DNA of 64,000 nucleotides from Paenibacillus selenitireducens (GTDB lineage: Bacteria > Bacillota > Bacilli > Paenibacillales > Paenibacillaceae), in assembly GCF_002021565.1 (NCBI RefSeq), contig NZ_MSZX01000011.1, positions 124,027 through 188,026 of the forward strand. The letters run 5' to 3'. How positions within the stretch are numbered: position 1 is the first letter of the stretch; each line of letters starts with the position of its first letter. Position numbers and translations under genes: made by a program. The notes below the pieces were generated by a model, which was not told the origin of the DNA, did no database searches, and saw nothing but the letters and a program-made list of their open reading frames with translations. Below, one piece after another: positions 35,289-44,700 of this stretch.

Positions 35289-36611
35289 ATGACTGAGTTG
35301 AAAATCCCCAAACGCATTACCACCGCATTGGTGAACTCGTTAACGGCAGGTGTCGTGCCGCGTATTGGACTTGAGCATGTTGCCGTTGGCCGGAAGCAAG
35401 AAATTGAAGCGATATTATCCGATTTGGATAACATTGCGGAAGGCGGGGCTGCTTTTAAAATTATTGCAGGCCGTTACGGAAGCGGGAAGAGCTTCCTGCT
35501 CCAGATGATTCGCAATTATGCGATGGACCGCGGGTTTATCGTTGCCGATGGTGATTTGTCACCAGAGCGGCGGCTCGTCGGCACGAAAGGACAAGGACTC
35601 GCAACATACCGGGAGTTAATGATGAATCTCTCAACCCGTACCCGTCCGGATGGGGGCGCATTAGAGACCATGCTGCAGCGTTGGATTGCCGCCCTTCAAC
35701 AAGCTGCGATGACGGAGTTGGGACTTAGCCCAACGGATCCTGCGCTTCATCTGGAGGTTGAACAAAGGATTGTCGCCGTGACGAACGAAATGCAGAACAT
35801 GGTGCACGGGTTTGATTTTGCGAAAATTCTAGCGGCGTATTGGAACGGTTATAAGCTAGCGGATGACGAATTAAAGCAGTCCGCTTTACGCTGGCTGCGA
35901 GGCGAATATCCGACGAAGACAGAAGCGAAGAAAGACTTGCATGTCGGCGTGATCGTAGATGATGATAACTGGTATGAATATATGAAGTTATGGGCGGAGT
36001 TCGCAGCTAAGATTGGGTACAAAGGGTTATTGCTCTTCATCGACGAAGGCGTCAATCTCTATAAAATTACAAATAGCATCTCACGGCAGAGCAATTATGA
36101 GAAGCTGTTGACGATGTTCAATGACACGATGCAAGGGAAAGCGGAATATCTCGGCATCTTCATGGGCGGAACGCCGCAATTTGTGGAAGATGAACGAAGA
36201 GGTTTGTTCAGCTATGAAGCATTGCGATCCAGACTGGTGACAGGACGATATTACGTAGAAGCCTTACGGAATTACAATGGACCGATTATCAAGCTGGATA
36301 TGCTATCGTACGAAGAAATTCTAGTCCTCTTGCAGCGATTGAGGCTAATTCACGCATTGCATTACGGGTATGAAGCAACGCTCACGGATACGCAGCTGGT
36401 TGCTTTCTTGCAGAAAGCCGTGGGGATGCTTGGAGCGGACGAGCTACTTACGACCCGCGAGATTATCCGTGATTTCATGGATATGATGCATACCCTGCAC
36501 CAACACCCGGGAACGGACTTTGATACTCTTCTTGGCGAGCGCGTCGTTCAGCCCGCGGCGTCGAATCCCGATGACGAACTGGGTGACTTCCTTGCGGAGT
36601 TTGAGCTATGA
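35289..36611 (+). CDS. brxD: BrxD-type ATP-binding protein (DUF2791)
   Basis: This 440-residue P-loop ATPase has Walker A GRYGSGKS (G61-S68) and Walker B LLLFIDEG (D252-E253), followed by a conserved MGGTPQF segment and sensor-like Arg residues in the EALRSRL stretch. The sequence matches the DUF2791 family, which includes BrxD of type 2 BREX loci. It begins six bases after the TerB-domain gene and overlaps the helicase gene by ATGA, so the three proteins are probably made in fixed ratio and work as a complex. No pglX, pglZ, brxC/pglY or brxL is nearby, so it acts outside a full BREX system. Confidence 0.88.
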   Translation: MTELKIPKRITTALVNSLTAGVVPRIGLEHVAVGRKQEIEAILSDLDNIAEGGAAFKIIAGRYGSGKSFLLQMIRNYAMDRGFIVADGDLSPERRLVGTKGQGLATYRELMMNLSTRTRPDGGALETMLQRWIAALQQAAMTELGLSPTDPALHLEVEQRIVAVTNEMQNMVHGFDFAKILAAYWNGYKLADDELKQSALRWLRGEYPTKTEAKKDLHVGVIVDDDNWYEYMKLWAEFAAKIGYKGLLLFIDEGVNLYKITNSISRQSNYEKLLTMFNDTMQGKAEYLGIFMGGTPQFVEDERRGLFSYEALRSRLVTGRYYVEALRNYNGPIIKLDMLSYEEILVLLQRLRLIHALHYGYEATLTDTQLVAFLQKAVGMLGADELLTTREIIRDFMDMMHTLHQHPGTDFDTLLGERVVQPAASNPDDELGDFLAEFEL

Positions 36612-38809
36612 GCCATCCGTTCTATCGACTAGCGCCGTTTATTCAAGAATTTATCTATAAAAGAAAATGGGACAAGCTTCGCGAAGCTCAGGTGGAAGCA
36701 TGTCGGATTCTTTTCGATACGCCCAACCATTTGCTGATCGCATCGGGAACGGCGTCCGGGAAGACGGAAGCTGCTTTTTTCCCAGCGCTGACAGAACTTC
36801 ACCATCAACCTTCTAAATCCGTCGGCATCTTGTACATTGGACCGTTAAAGGCCCTGATTAATGATCAATTTGAACGGTTGAATGATTTGTTGCGTGAAGC
36901 TCATATTCCGGTCTGGCATTGGCATGGGGATGTTCCGCAATCGGAGAAGACGAAGCTGGTGAAAAACCCTTCGGGGGTATTACAAATCACGCCGGAATCG
37001 TTGGAAGGCTTACTTATGAATAAACCGAATGCGATCCCGGCGCTATTTCAAGATCTGAGATATGTTATTATCGACGAAATTCATGCCTTTATGGGGGCGG
37101 ATCGCGGATTACAGGTTCTGAGCCAGATCGCTCGAATCGAGCGAATGGCAGGCTGCCGACCGCGACGGATCGGACTTTCTGCAACGTTAAGCGATTACGC
37201 TACAGCATCCGATTATCTTGGCGCTGGATCCCTAGACTCGGTTGAAGTGGTGGCGCCTCAAGGCGGACGCAAGCTGCGGCTGAATGTCGAGCATTTCTCA
37301 TTTCCTAGCGCACGAACAGAGGAACAGAGTGAACACTTAGCCAATGCGCAGAAAGCATATTATGATTTTGTATATGATCATACGCGACTGAAGAAAGCGT
37401 TGGTATTCACGAATAGCCGATCTGATGCGGAACTAACGACACTGGAGCTTCGGCGCGTCGCCGCACGGCGTCAAGAACGGGACGTCTTCTACGTCCATCA
37501 CGGCAGCATCTCGGCCATGCTGCGAGAAGAGGCTGAGGCTGCACTGCGGACCGGCCATGGTCCTGCGGTTACAGCAGCTACCGTAACGCTGGAACTGGGT
37601 ATTGATTTGGGTGAGCTGGAGAGGGTTGTTCAACTAGGTGCCCCGCACAGCTGTTCAAGCTTCGTTCAACGATTAGGGCGTTCGGGTCGGCGAGACGATA
37701 CTCCTTCGGAAATGATGTTCGTCTGTTCGGAAGAAGAGGATGAAGAAGCACAATTGCCAGCCCGCATGCCATGGATGCTGCTCCGCGCAATAGCCATCAT
37801 CGAGCTTTATGTTCGAGACAAATGGGTCGAGCCGTTAAGCCTGCGTAAGAAGCCAATCGGTGTGCTCTATCACCAGACGATGAGTACCTTGAAGGCCATG
37901 GGGGAAGCGGAGCCGGTTGAGTTGGCTCGTACGGTATTGACGTTACCACCATTCCGCCAAATGGAGCCGGAGGAGTTCAAGCAGTTCCTGAATTATCTCA
38001 TCCAGACGGATCATATCGAACGAACCGAAGAAGGGTCCCTGATCATTGGGTTGGCCGGAGAGAAGGTCGTGAATAACTTCCGTTTCTACGCCGTATTCAA
38101 GGATGATGAAGAACATGTTGTGTATAACGGCTCGGAGGAAATTGGCTCGATCACGACGGTACCGCCGCCGGGGTATTGCTTCTCCTTGGCTGGGTTGTTG
38201 TGGAAAGTGGTAGAGGTCGATACGAAGCATAAGGCAGTATACGTGAAGCCAGCCTTAGGCAAAGTGGATACGTTATGGCTTGGTTCAGGCGGCGATGTGC
38301 ATACGATGGTCGTGAAGAAAATGCGAGAGATTCTTGAGGAATATACGATCTATCCCTATCTAGCAGCCAATGCGGTGAATCGCTTGGAACGTGCGCGCCG
38401 ATTGGCAAGGGAAAGCGGGTTGCTGAAGCAGATGATCATTCCCGCTGGCGGCGATTCCTTCTTCATTCTGCCCTGGGTAGGTTCGAAGCAATTCCGAACG
38501 CTGGAGCTATTGATCAAGAATAAGCTAAGCGAGAGACTCTATCTGCGTTCGGTCGTACCGATGGAGCCCTATTATATGGTGGTTGCAGGGAAGGTCGATG
38601 CGGAGACATTGATGGAGCAGATTCGCCTAGAATCGATGGCTTGCGAAGATCCCATATCCTTGCTAACGCCGGATGAGGCACCTTATTTGGGGAAATACGA
38701 TGAATTTATTGTACCCGATTTAATTCGTCGAGCTTTTGCGGAGGATGGACTTGATATCGAGTCTGTGAAGGAATTGTTCCTGGAACATAAAGAAGCGGCC
38801 CAAGGTTAA
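36608..38809 (+). CDS. brxHI: Superfamily 2 Lhr/BrxHI-like DEAD/DEAH helicase
   Basis: This 733-residue helicase shows motif I TASGKTE (K52), motif II DEIH (D156-H159), motif III SAT (in GLSATLS), motif V in ATVTLELGID and motif VI QRLGRSGRR (about 354-362). A long C-terminal region of about 350 residues resembles the winged-helix/beta-barrel part of Lhr-type enzymes. Such helicases translocate on DNA or RNA:DNA hybrids. BrxHI in type 2 BREX is its closest functional label. It is coupled to the BrxD-like gene by a four-base overlap and ends the operon; its stop codon lies in the loop of the terminator. Confidence 0.9.
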   Translation: MSHPFYRLAPFIQEFIYKRKWDKLREAQVEACRILFDTPNHLLIASGTASGKTEAAFFPALTELHHQPSKSVGILYIGPLKALINDQFERLNDLLREAHIPVWHWHGDVPQSEKTKLVKNPSGVLQITPESLEGLLMNKPNAIPALFQDLRYVIIDEIHAFMGADRGLQVLSQIARIERMAGCRPRRIGLSATLSDYATASDYLGAGSLDSVEVVAPQGGRKLRLNVEHFSFPSARTEEQSEHLANAQKAYYDFVYDHTRLKKALVFTNSRSDAELTTLELRRVAARRQERDVFYVHHGSISAMLREEAEAALRTGHGPAVTAATVTLELGIDLGELERVVQLGAPHSCSSFVQRLGRSGRRDDTPSEMMFVCSEEEDEEAQLPARMPWMLLRAIAIIELYVRDKWVEPLSLRKKPIGVLYHQTMSTLKAMGEAEPVELARTVLTLPPFRQMEPEEFKQFLNYLIQTDHIERTEEGSLIIGLAGEKVVNNFRFYAVFKDDEEHVVYNGSEEIGSITTVPPPGYCFSLAGLLWKVVEVDTKHKAVYVKPALGKVDTLWLGSGGDVHTMVVKKMREILEEYTIYPYLAANAVNRLERARRLARESGLLKQMIIPAGGDSFFILPWVGSKQFRTLELLIKNKLSERLYLRSVVPMEPYYMVVAGKVDAETLMEQIRLESMACEDPISLLTPDEAPYLGKYDEFIVPDLIRRAFAEDGLDIESVKELFLEHKEAAQG

Positions 38810-38829
38810 TCCCTTGGACCGCTTTTTTT
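38794..38829 (+). terminator. Terminator of the TerB-BrxD-BrxHI operon
   Basis: AGCGG-C-CCAAGG pairs with CCTTGG-A-CCGCT, followed by seven T residues. The helicase stop codon TAA sits in the hairpin loop, so ribosomes reading to the end would cover the first arm. Confidence 0.88.
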
Positions 38830-38843
38830 AGTTGTCGTAATAC

Positions 38844-40505
38844 TTATTTCGCGCCTTCACCAGCGAACTGCGCTGTAGGAGCATTGTTGCTGTCATCCGT
38901 GATCGGATTACCGTCTGCATCCGTTGTTGGAGCAGGAGCAGCATTCGATGTGCGAAGTGGAATTTCTTTTAAGAAGAAAACTAATACTAAGGCAATCACA
39001 AGTACAATCGTACCCGTTAAGAATACGCTGGATAATGTTGTAGCTAATGCATCGCGAACCATATCCAACATTTTCGTGAAAATAGGTTGAACGTCCGCTG
39101 GCAAGCTTGCCATGGTGGAATCGATGACAGGCTTATTCATCAGCATTTGTGGATTCGCGAATGGCGCAAGTTGTTTGGCCACGTTCGGATCCATCTTTGT
39201 CATGTCGATACCTTGAGCTGCAGCATCTTGCATGGAAGATTTGAGATTATGAGCCAAACGGGTGGACATGACAGAACCCATGACAGCAATCCCGATTGTA
39301 CCTCCTAAGTTACGGAACAATTGCGAAGATGCGGTGGCAACCCCAAGCTCTTTATGCGATACCGCATTTTGCGTTGCAAGCGAGAATACCGGCATCCCTA
39401 GACCAAGGCCGATACCGAAGACAATCATACTTATAACAGCGAGAGTTACGTTATCCATGAATACCATGATGATCATCCCGATAATCATGATTGGAATACC
39501 GATGACGGCAAAACGTTTGTATTTACCCGTCTTCGAAATCAATTGACCTGTAACGGCTGCCATGATCACCATGAAGATGGACATGGGCATCGTTACATAA
39601 CCTGCATAAGTTGGCGAGATGGACAATACGCCTTGAACGAAGAAGGATAAGTAAATCAATGCACCCATCATGCCGAAGTTCATAATGAAACCAATGACAT
39701 TCGATACTGTTACAATCCGGTTTTTAAATAAGGACAATGGAAGTACCGGACTTTTGGCATGTTTCTCGACGAAAATAAAAATAATGGCGCAGATGACCGT
39801 TGCTGCGAGCAAACCTAAGATTTGCGGTGAACCCCATTTGTACTCTGTTCCTGCCCAAGAGAATGCAAGCAATAAAGGAACAAGAGAAAGCGTAAGGAAC
39901 AAGGAACCAAGATAGTCAATGGACTCGGATTGTTTCTTATCCACTTTAGGGAACAAGAACATGATCATAAAGAATGCTACAACACCTAATGGTAAGAAGA
40001 TCCAGAACAACCAGTGCCAATCCATGTGATCGACCAAGTAACCACCGAGCGTAGGCCCGATAACACTGGAGAAACCAAAGACAGCTGTCATTAATCCCGT
40101 CCATTTACCACGTTCACGAGGTGGGAACAAGTCACCGACCGCCGTAAAGGCAGTAGCCATAATAACCCCGGCACCAATCCCTTGAATACCGCGATACGTA
40201 ATGAACTGATACACGTCGGATGACGTTCCTGTTAAGAAGGCCCCGACCATAAAGAATAAAATACCGGCAAGCATAAATGGTTTACGACCATAAATATCGG
40301 ATAATTTACCGACCAATACGGTTGCGATGGTGGACGTTAACAGATAAATATTGATCGTCCAAGTGTACAAGTCCATGCCATCGAGAATTGAGATAATTCT
40401 TGGCATCGCTGTACTAACGATTGTCTGATTGATTGCGGCAAAGAACATAGCTGCCATAATCGCGATCATAATCGTGATTTTACGTTTAATGGATAAATGC
40501 TCCAT
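38844..40505 (-). CDS. DHA2-family (14-TM) MFS drug exporter
   Basis: This 553-residue membrane protein has about 14 hydrophobic segments. The cytoplasmic loop GKLSDIYGRKPFMLAG is the MFS motif A, and motif C-like GLGLGMPV and VIGPTLGGYL stretches are typical of proton-driven exporters of the EmrB/LmrB group. An extracytoplasmic loop of about 65 residues near the C-terminus and a hydrophilic Ala/Pro/Asp tail follow. It is translated just after the MarR-family gene (9-base gap) and is almost certainly repressed by that regulator, giving substrate-induced efflux. Drug substrates cannot be read from the sequence. Confidence 0.92.
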   Translation of the reverse strand: MEHLSIKRKITIMIAIMAAMFFAAINQTIVSTAMPRIISILDGMDLYTWTINIYLLTSTIATVLVGKLSDIYGRKPFMLAGILFFMVGAFLTGTSSDVYQFITYRGIQGIGAGVIMATAFTAVGDLFPPRERGKWTGLMTAVFGFSSVIGPTLGGYLVDHMDWHWLFWIFLPLGVVAFFMIMFLFPKVDKKQSESIDYLGSLFLTLSLVPLLLAFSWAGTEYKWGSPQILGLLAATVICAIIFIFVEKHAKSPVLPLSLFKNRIVTVSNVIGFIMNFGMMGALIYLSFFVQGVLSISPTYAGYVTMPMSIFMVIMAAVTGQLISKTGKYKRFAVIGIPIMIIGMIIMVFMDNVTLAVISMIVFGIGLGLGMPVFSLATQNAVSHKELGVATASSQLFRNLGGTIGIAVMGSVMSTRLAHNLKSSMQDAAAQGIDMTKMDPNVAKQLAPFANPQMLMNKPVIDSTMASLPADVQPIFTKMLDMVRDALATTLSSVFLTGTIVLVIALVLVFFLKEIPLRTSNAAPAPTTDADGNPITDDSNNAPTAQFAGEGAK

Positions 40506-40514
40506 GATGACTCT

Positions 40515-40967
40515 CTACACCTCTATCTTTTCATTATTGTGATCTATCTCCAAAAGCACCGTTGAAAGAATGCGTTTGAGGTGCTTTATATCTTCATCCG
40601 GCAAGCGATCGAAGAACATCGTGATCGTTTCTTTTTGTGAATCTAACACCTTCTCTACAATAGATTTGCCTTGATCTGTGATTTGAATGTAGACGACGCG
40701 GCGGTCATCCTCATCCCGGGTCCGCTCGATATACCCTTCAGATAACAGGCGATCTGCCGCTCCCGTTACCGCACCCGCGGTAATGCATAACGCTTCGGCT
40801 AATTGGGATACGCGTTGGGGACCATGGTGATCCAATTTGAACAGCATCTTGAATTGAGGATACGTTAAATTGTAGACGCTTCTTCGGTTCCATTCTTGCG
40901 TCATGGTCTTTAATAAAGTCTTGAACATCGTGGAGATTTCTAATAAATCTCGGTTAATAACTGGCAT
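40515..40967 (-). CDS. MarR-family transcriptional regulator
   Basis: This 150-residue regulator has a winged helix. The recognition region is QRVSQLAEALCITAGAVTGA, followed by the wing ERTRDEDDRRVVYIQIT, with flanking dimerisation helices. The start is the ATG giving MPVINRD, behind AAGGAGGAGGAG. It precedes the exporter gene in the same transcript, the common arrangement for a self-regulated efflux operon. The palindrome at 41082-41102, upstream of its start, is a probable binding site. Ligand unknown. Confidence 0.92.
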   Translation of the reverse strand: MPVINRDLLEISTMFKTLLKTMTQEWNRRSVYNLTYPQFKMLFKLDHHGPQRVSQLAEALCITAGAVTGAADRLLSEGYIERTRDEDDRRVVYIQITDQGKSIVEKVLDSQKETITMFFDRLPDEDIKHLKRILSTVLLEIDHNNEKIEV

Positions 40968-41081
40968 GAGCAGCTCCTCCTCCTTCAGCAACAGCCTATT
41001 GGGGATCAGAGTCATGCAGAGGTCCATTCCAATATGCTTTAGCTTATTTGCAATGCATACTTTTTAGAACTAAAATAACAC

Positions 41082-41102
41082 ACTATCAAATATTTAGATA
41101 GT
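41082..41102. promoter_or_regulatory. Inverted repeat, probable MarR operator
   Basis: ACTATC and GATAGT are separated by the AT-rich AAATATTTA, giving a near-symmetric 21-base site about 115 bases upstream of the MarR gene start. Its size and symmetry suit a MarR dimer. A TATACT-like -10 box on the minus strand overlaps one arm. Confidence 0.5.
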
Positions 41103-41260
41103 ATAATCCTTCTGATCTAAAACGTCAATAGGTTTTCAACGGGTGAAATATTTGTCAGTGACTTTTCACACAGGTGCTAAAATTTCTGATATGAAGGAAT
41201 CCAACCGTCCTGTAGTGAATGATGTAATTGATATAGATGAAGCGAAAGTGGGTTAAAAAG

Positions 41261-41650
41261 ATGATCGAGGTCGGAGCGGCCATTATTGAGAATACTGCAG
41301 GTGAAATCCTCATTGCTCGACGCAGATCCGGTAAATCTCAAGCAGGATTATGGGAATTTCCTGGTGGAAAGCTTGAAGAGAATGAATCGGTAGAATCATG
41401 TATTGAGCGGGAATTAAGGGAAGAGATGAACATTGAGGTCAGAGCGGGAGCATGGTATGGTGCCAATGAATTTGATTATGGAGCGGTTCAAATTCGCCTG
41501 ATTGCGCATAAAGCGTTATATATCAGCGGTGCCATACAACTCGTAGACCACGATGAATTCCGTTGGGTGAGGCGCGAAGAATTAGGTGCGTTTCACTTTG
41601 CTCCTGCGGATGTTCCATTTGTTGAAAGGCTGCAGAAAGAATCGGCTTGA
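41261..41650 (+). CDS. mutT: MutT-type Nudix hydrolase
   Basis: This 129-residue Nudix protein has the box GGKLEENESVESCIERELREEMNI, shown here only as G...REL-REEM, placed after WEFPGGK. The full metal-binding pattern is intact. It resembles 8-oxo-dGTP diphosphatases that cleanse the nucleotide pool, a likely but unproved activity. The start is uncertain. The ATG giving MIEVGAA matches family ends, while an ATG 24 bases upstream (MKRKW) is also open; neither has a strong ribosome site. The SNF2 helicase gene lies downstream behind a LexA box, so DNA maintenance genes cluster here. Confidence 0.88.
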   Translation: MIEVGAAIIENTAGEILIARRRSGKSQAGLWEFPGGKLEENESVESCIERELREEMNIEVRAGAWYGANEFDYGAVQIRLIAHKALYISGAIQLVDHDEFRWVRREELGAFHFAPADVPFVERLQKESA

Positions 41651-41700
41651 AAAATTACTTTCCTATTATATAGAAGATATAGCTGGGACAAGATGTCTGC

Positions 41701-41730
41701 TTGGAGGAACAAACGTTCTTGTGATATGAT
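41701..41730 (+). promoter_or_regulatory. Promoter with embedded LexA (SOS) box before the SNF2 gene
   Basis: TTGGAG (41701-41706), an 18-base spacer and TATGAT (41725-41730) form a promoter. The spacer holds GAACAAACGTTC (41707-41718), matching GAAC-R-N-R-Y-GTTC of the Bacillus LexA box. A repressor here would block polymerase. The gene start is 54 bases downstream of the -10 box. Confidence 0.7.
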
Positions 41731-41783
41731 AAAATCATGATAAGGAAACGCCAAGAATGTGGATTAGGTGAGGAAAGATAATC

Positions 41784-44700
41784 ATGTCATTGAATCGAAA
41801 ACCTATAACAAGTCGAGATATTATGGAATTATGCGGATCTGCAGCTTACAAAAAGGGAGAGGAACTCTACCAAGCAGATCGTATTCAAGACTTAACCTAT
41901 CATCCGAATACGATGGAGTATAATGCTGTCGTTAAGGGGAATAAGAAATATAACGTCAAGGTGTCAAAGGATCCGTTCGGTGAAGTGGAGGCATCTTGTA
42001 CATGCGCTTCGTTCCAGAACTACTATACGAATTGTGAACATATTGCGGGTGTATTGTGTGAGATTATGGATGTCGAGCGGAAGCTAGCAAATACTTCTCA
42101 ACAACCTGTAAAGTCCGATGTACTTGATAAGGCAACCCTTGGAAGTGCTGACGCAGACATCGAGGAGGCGCGACAAATCCAGCTGCAAATGCTTCAGTCT
42201 CGGGCAAGAGAAGAGAAGTATCGTCAGACGGATGCGTTCCTTGCGTTGTTTCAAGGCGAGATGGCTCGTGATCAGACGGGATATCAGCCCATTGCGGGAC
42301 AGAAAGAACATCTTCAAGTCGAGTTTATCTGCCGAGCCGTTTCCGATTATCTTCGGCCATCGGTTCTTACACTAGAAATGCGAATGGGTCCGAAGAAAGT
42401 TTATGTGGTGCAGAAAATGAAAGCATTTCTACAGCATGTGGACGAGGGTGAGCCGCACGAATTCACGAAGATGTTCACCTATGATCCTGAGCTGCATGGG
42501 TTTCGACCTGAGGATCAAGAAGTCATCGATATCTTACTCAATATTTACCGAAATGAATGGATCGTTCTTGAATCATGGGGATCGCCTTCAGCATATACGT
42601 CTTTTAATCATGAACGAGAACTTCTCATTCCGCCTGCACAATGGGATCGACTCCTGAAGAAGCTAGTACAGGTCGACACGCAATTTTTTCAAAATGATCG
42701 GAACTGCGGTCCTTTGACCCTAAGAGATGAAGAGGAGCGAATACCGCTCATCTTTCAATTTCAAGAGGCGCGTGAGGACGGATATCAGCTCGATATCTAT
42801 GGATTTGAAGATCTTATGATCCTCGATCATTATGGATATTGCGTAATCGAAGGACAATTGTGCCGATTGCAAGGCAAGGAAGAGAAGCGCATCGCAGATA
42901 TGAACAGAATCTTCCATAACGTGCCTCATCTCTTGATTTCACAAGAGCAAATGGAGCCTTTTATGGAACGGGTTCTTCCTTCCTTGCAGCAAATTGGACA
43001 AGTGCGTATCACGCAAGAAATTCAGGACCGACTGACCATGCATCCACTCAAAACGAAGGTTTATTTGGATCGCAATCTTCAGGAGCATCTACTTGTTCGT
43101 GTTGAGTATGGGTACGGTAATATCGTGATCCCGCAGACACCGGAAGGTGCGAAATCTGCGAAGGATATCGACGTGATTCTGATACGCGACTCCGAGAAGG
43201 AAGCATTGATCGAAGCGTTGATGAATACCATCGCATCGAGGCCCCACCGCGATCGTTATCTATTCGAACATGAAGAAGATATCTATAACTTCTTATATCA
43301 TGTGCTGCCTCAGTTGGAACGACATGCTGAAGTGTATGCAACGGCTGCCATCCAAGAAGTGATGTATACGCCAAGCCAAGCAAGTTCAGGCCCCAAAGCT
43401 TCGGTGAATATGAAAGGGGATGGCACATGGCTGGAAGTGGGATTCAGCATGGAAGGGTTGGATCGCCAAGAAATTCAACAATTGGTTCATGCGATTATGG
43501 AGAAGAAAAAGTATTACCGTCTATCGACCGGCGCTTTCGTATCTTTAGAGCAAGAGGAATTTCAAGAATTCGGGATGTTGTTAACACAGTTGGGCGTTAA
43601 GAAATCGGAAGTGAAAGGTCCGCAAATCGCGGTGCCGGTACTCAGAGGGCTTCAATTAGAAGATCAGGGTGAGCACTTGAAAGGGATTAAGTTCGGCAAA
43701 GAGTTCCGACAGCTCATGGAGCATCTGAAGCATCCCGAGGAGTTGGAATTCGACGTTCCCGCAACGCTTGCCCCGATTTTACGGGACTATCAACAGCATG
43801 GCTTCCAATGGATGAAGACGCTCGCGCATTACCGATTTGGTGGGATTCTGGCGGATGATATGGGGCTCGGGAAGACGCTGCAGAGTATTACCTTTATCTT
43901 ATCTGAGCAGCAAAAGGACGAAATGGAACGGATGCCGACATTGATCGTATGTCCTGCTTCGCTCGTATTTAACTGGGAGCGAGAATGCCGTAAATTCGCA
44001 CCTGAACTCAAGGTATCCGTCGTCATAGGAGATAAGCAGGAGCGTGCGGAGCGAATTGAAGCTTTATTTCCGAATTCACCTAACTATCGACGTAAACCGG
44101 ATGTCTTGATTACATCCTATCCCTTGCTCCGAAGAGATATTGAACATTATGAACAGCTGACGTTCGGAGCTTTATTCTTGGATGAGGCCCAAGCATTCAA
44201 GAATCATGCTTCGCAAACATCGCAATCGGTAAAACAGCTCAGAGCAGAGCGACGTTTTGCCTTGACAGGAACGCCTATTGAAAACTCGCTTGAGGAGTTA
44301 TGGTCCATTTTTGATGCGATATTCCCGGAGCTGTTCACAAGCAAGAAAGTATTTCACGAGCTTCATCGGGAGCAGGTTGCGAAGATGGTGCGTCCGTTTA
44401 TTTTACGAAGAATGAAAAGGGATGTCCTTACAGAACTTCCGGAGAAAATCGAGACGCTTCAGACGACAGAATTATATCCCGAACAGAAGAAGCTGTATGC
44501 GGCTTACCTAGAGAAATTGCGGAAGCAAGCAACGAAGGAACTGGTGGAGGAAGGATTTCCGAAGAGTCGGATGAAAATCCTCGCCGGGTTAACGCGGTTG
44601 CGGCAATTATGCTGTCATCCGGCCCTCTTCGTCGAAGATTACGAAGGTTCGTCGAGTAAGATGGAGCAGTTATTCGAGATTATCGAGGAGTGTATGAGCA

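Noticed and set aside
33798-38809. Complete BREX phage-defence system
   Set aside because: Only BrxD- and BrxHI-like genes plus a TerB-domain gene are present; the next genes are a DHA2 exporter and MarR. The methylase, PglZ and other BREX parts are not in the window.
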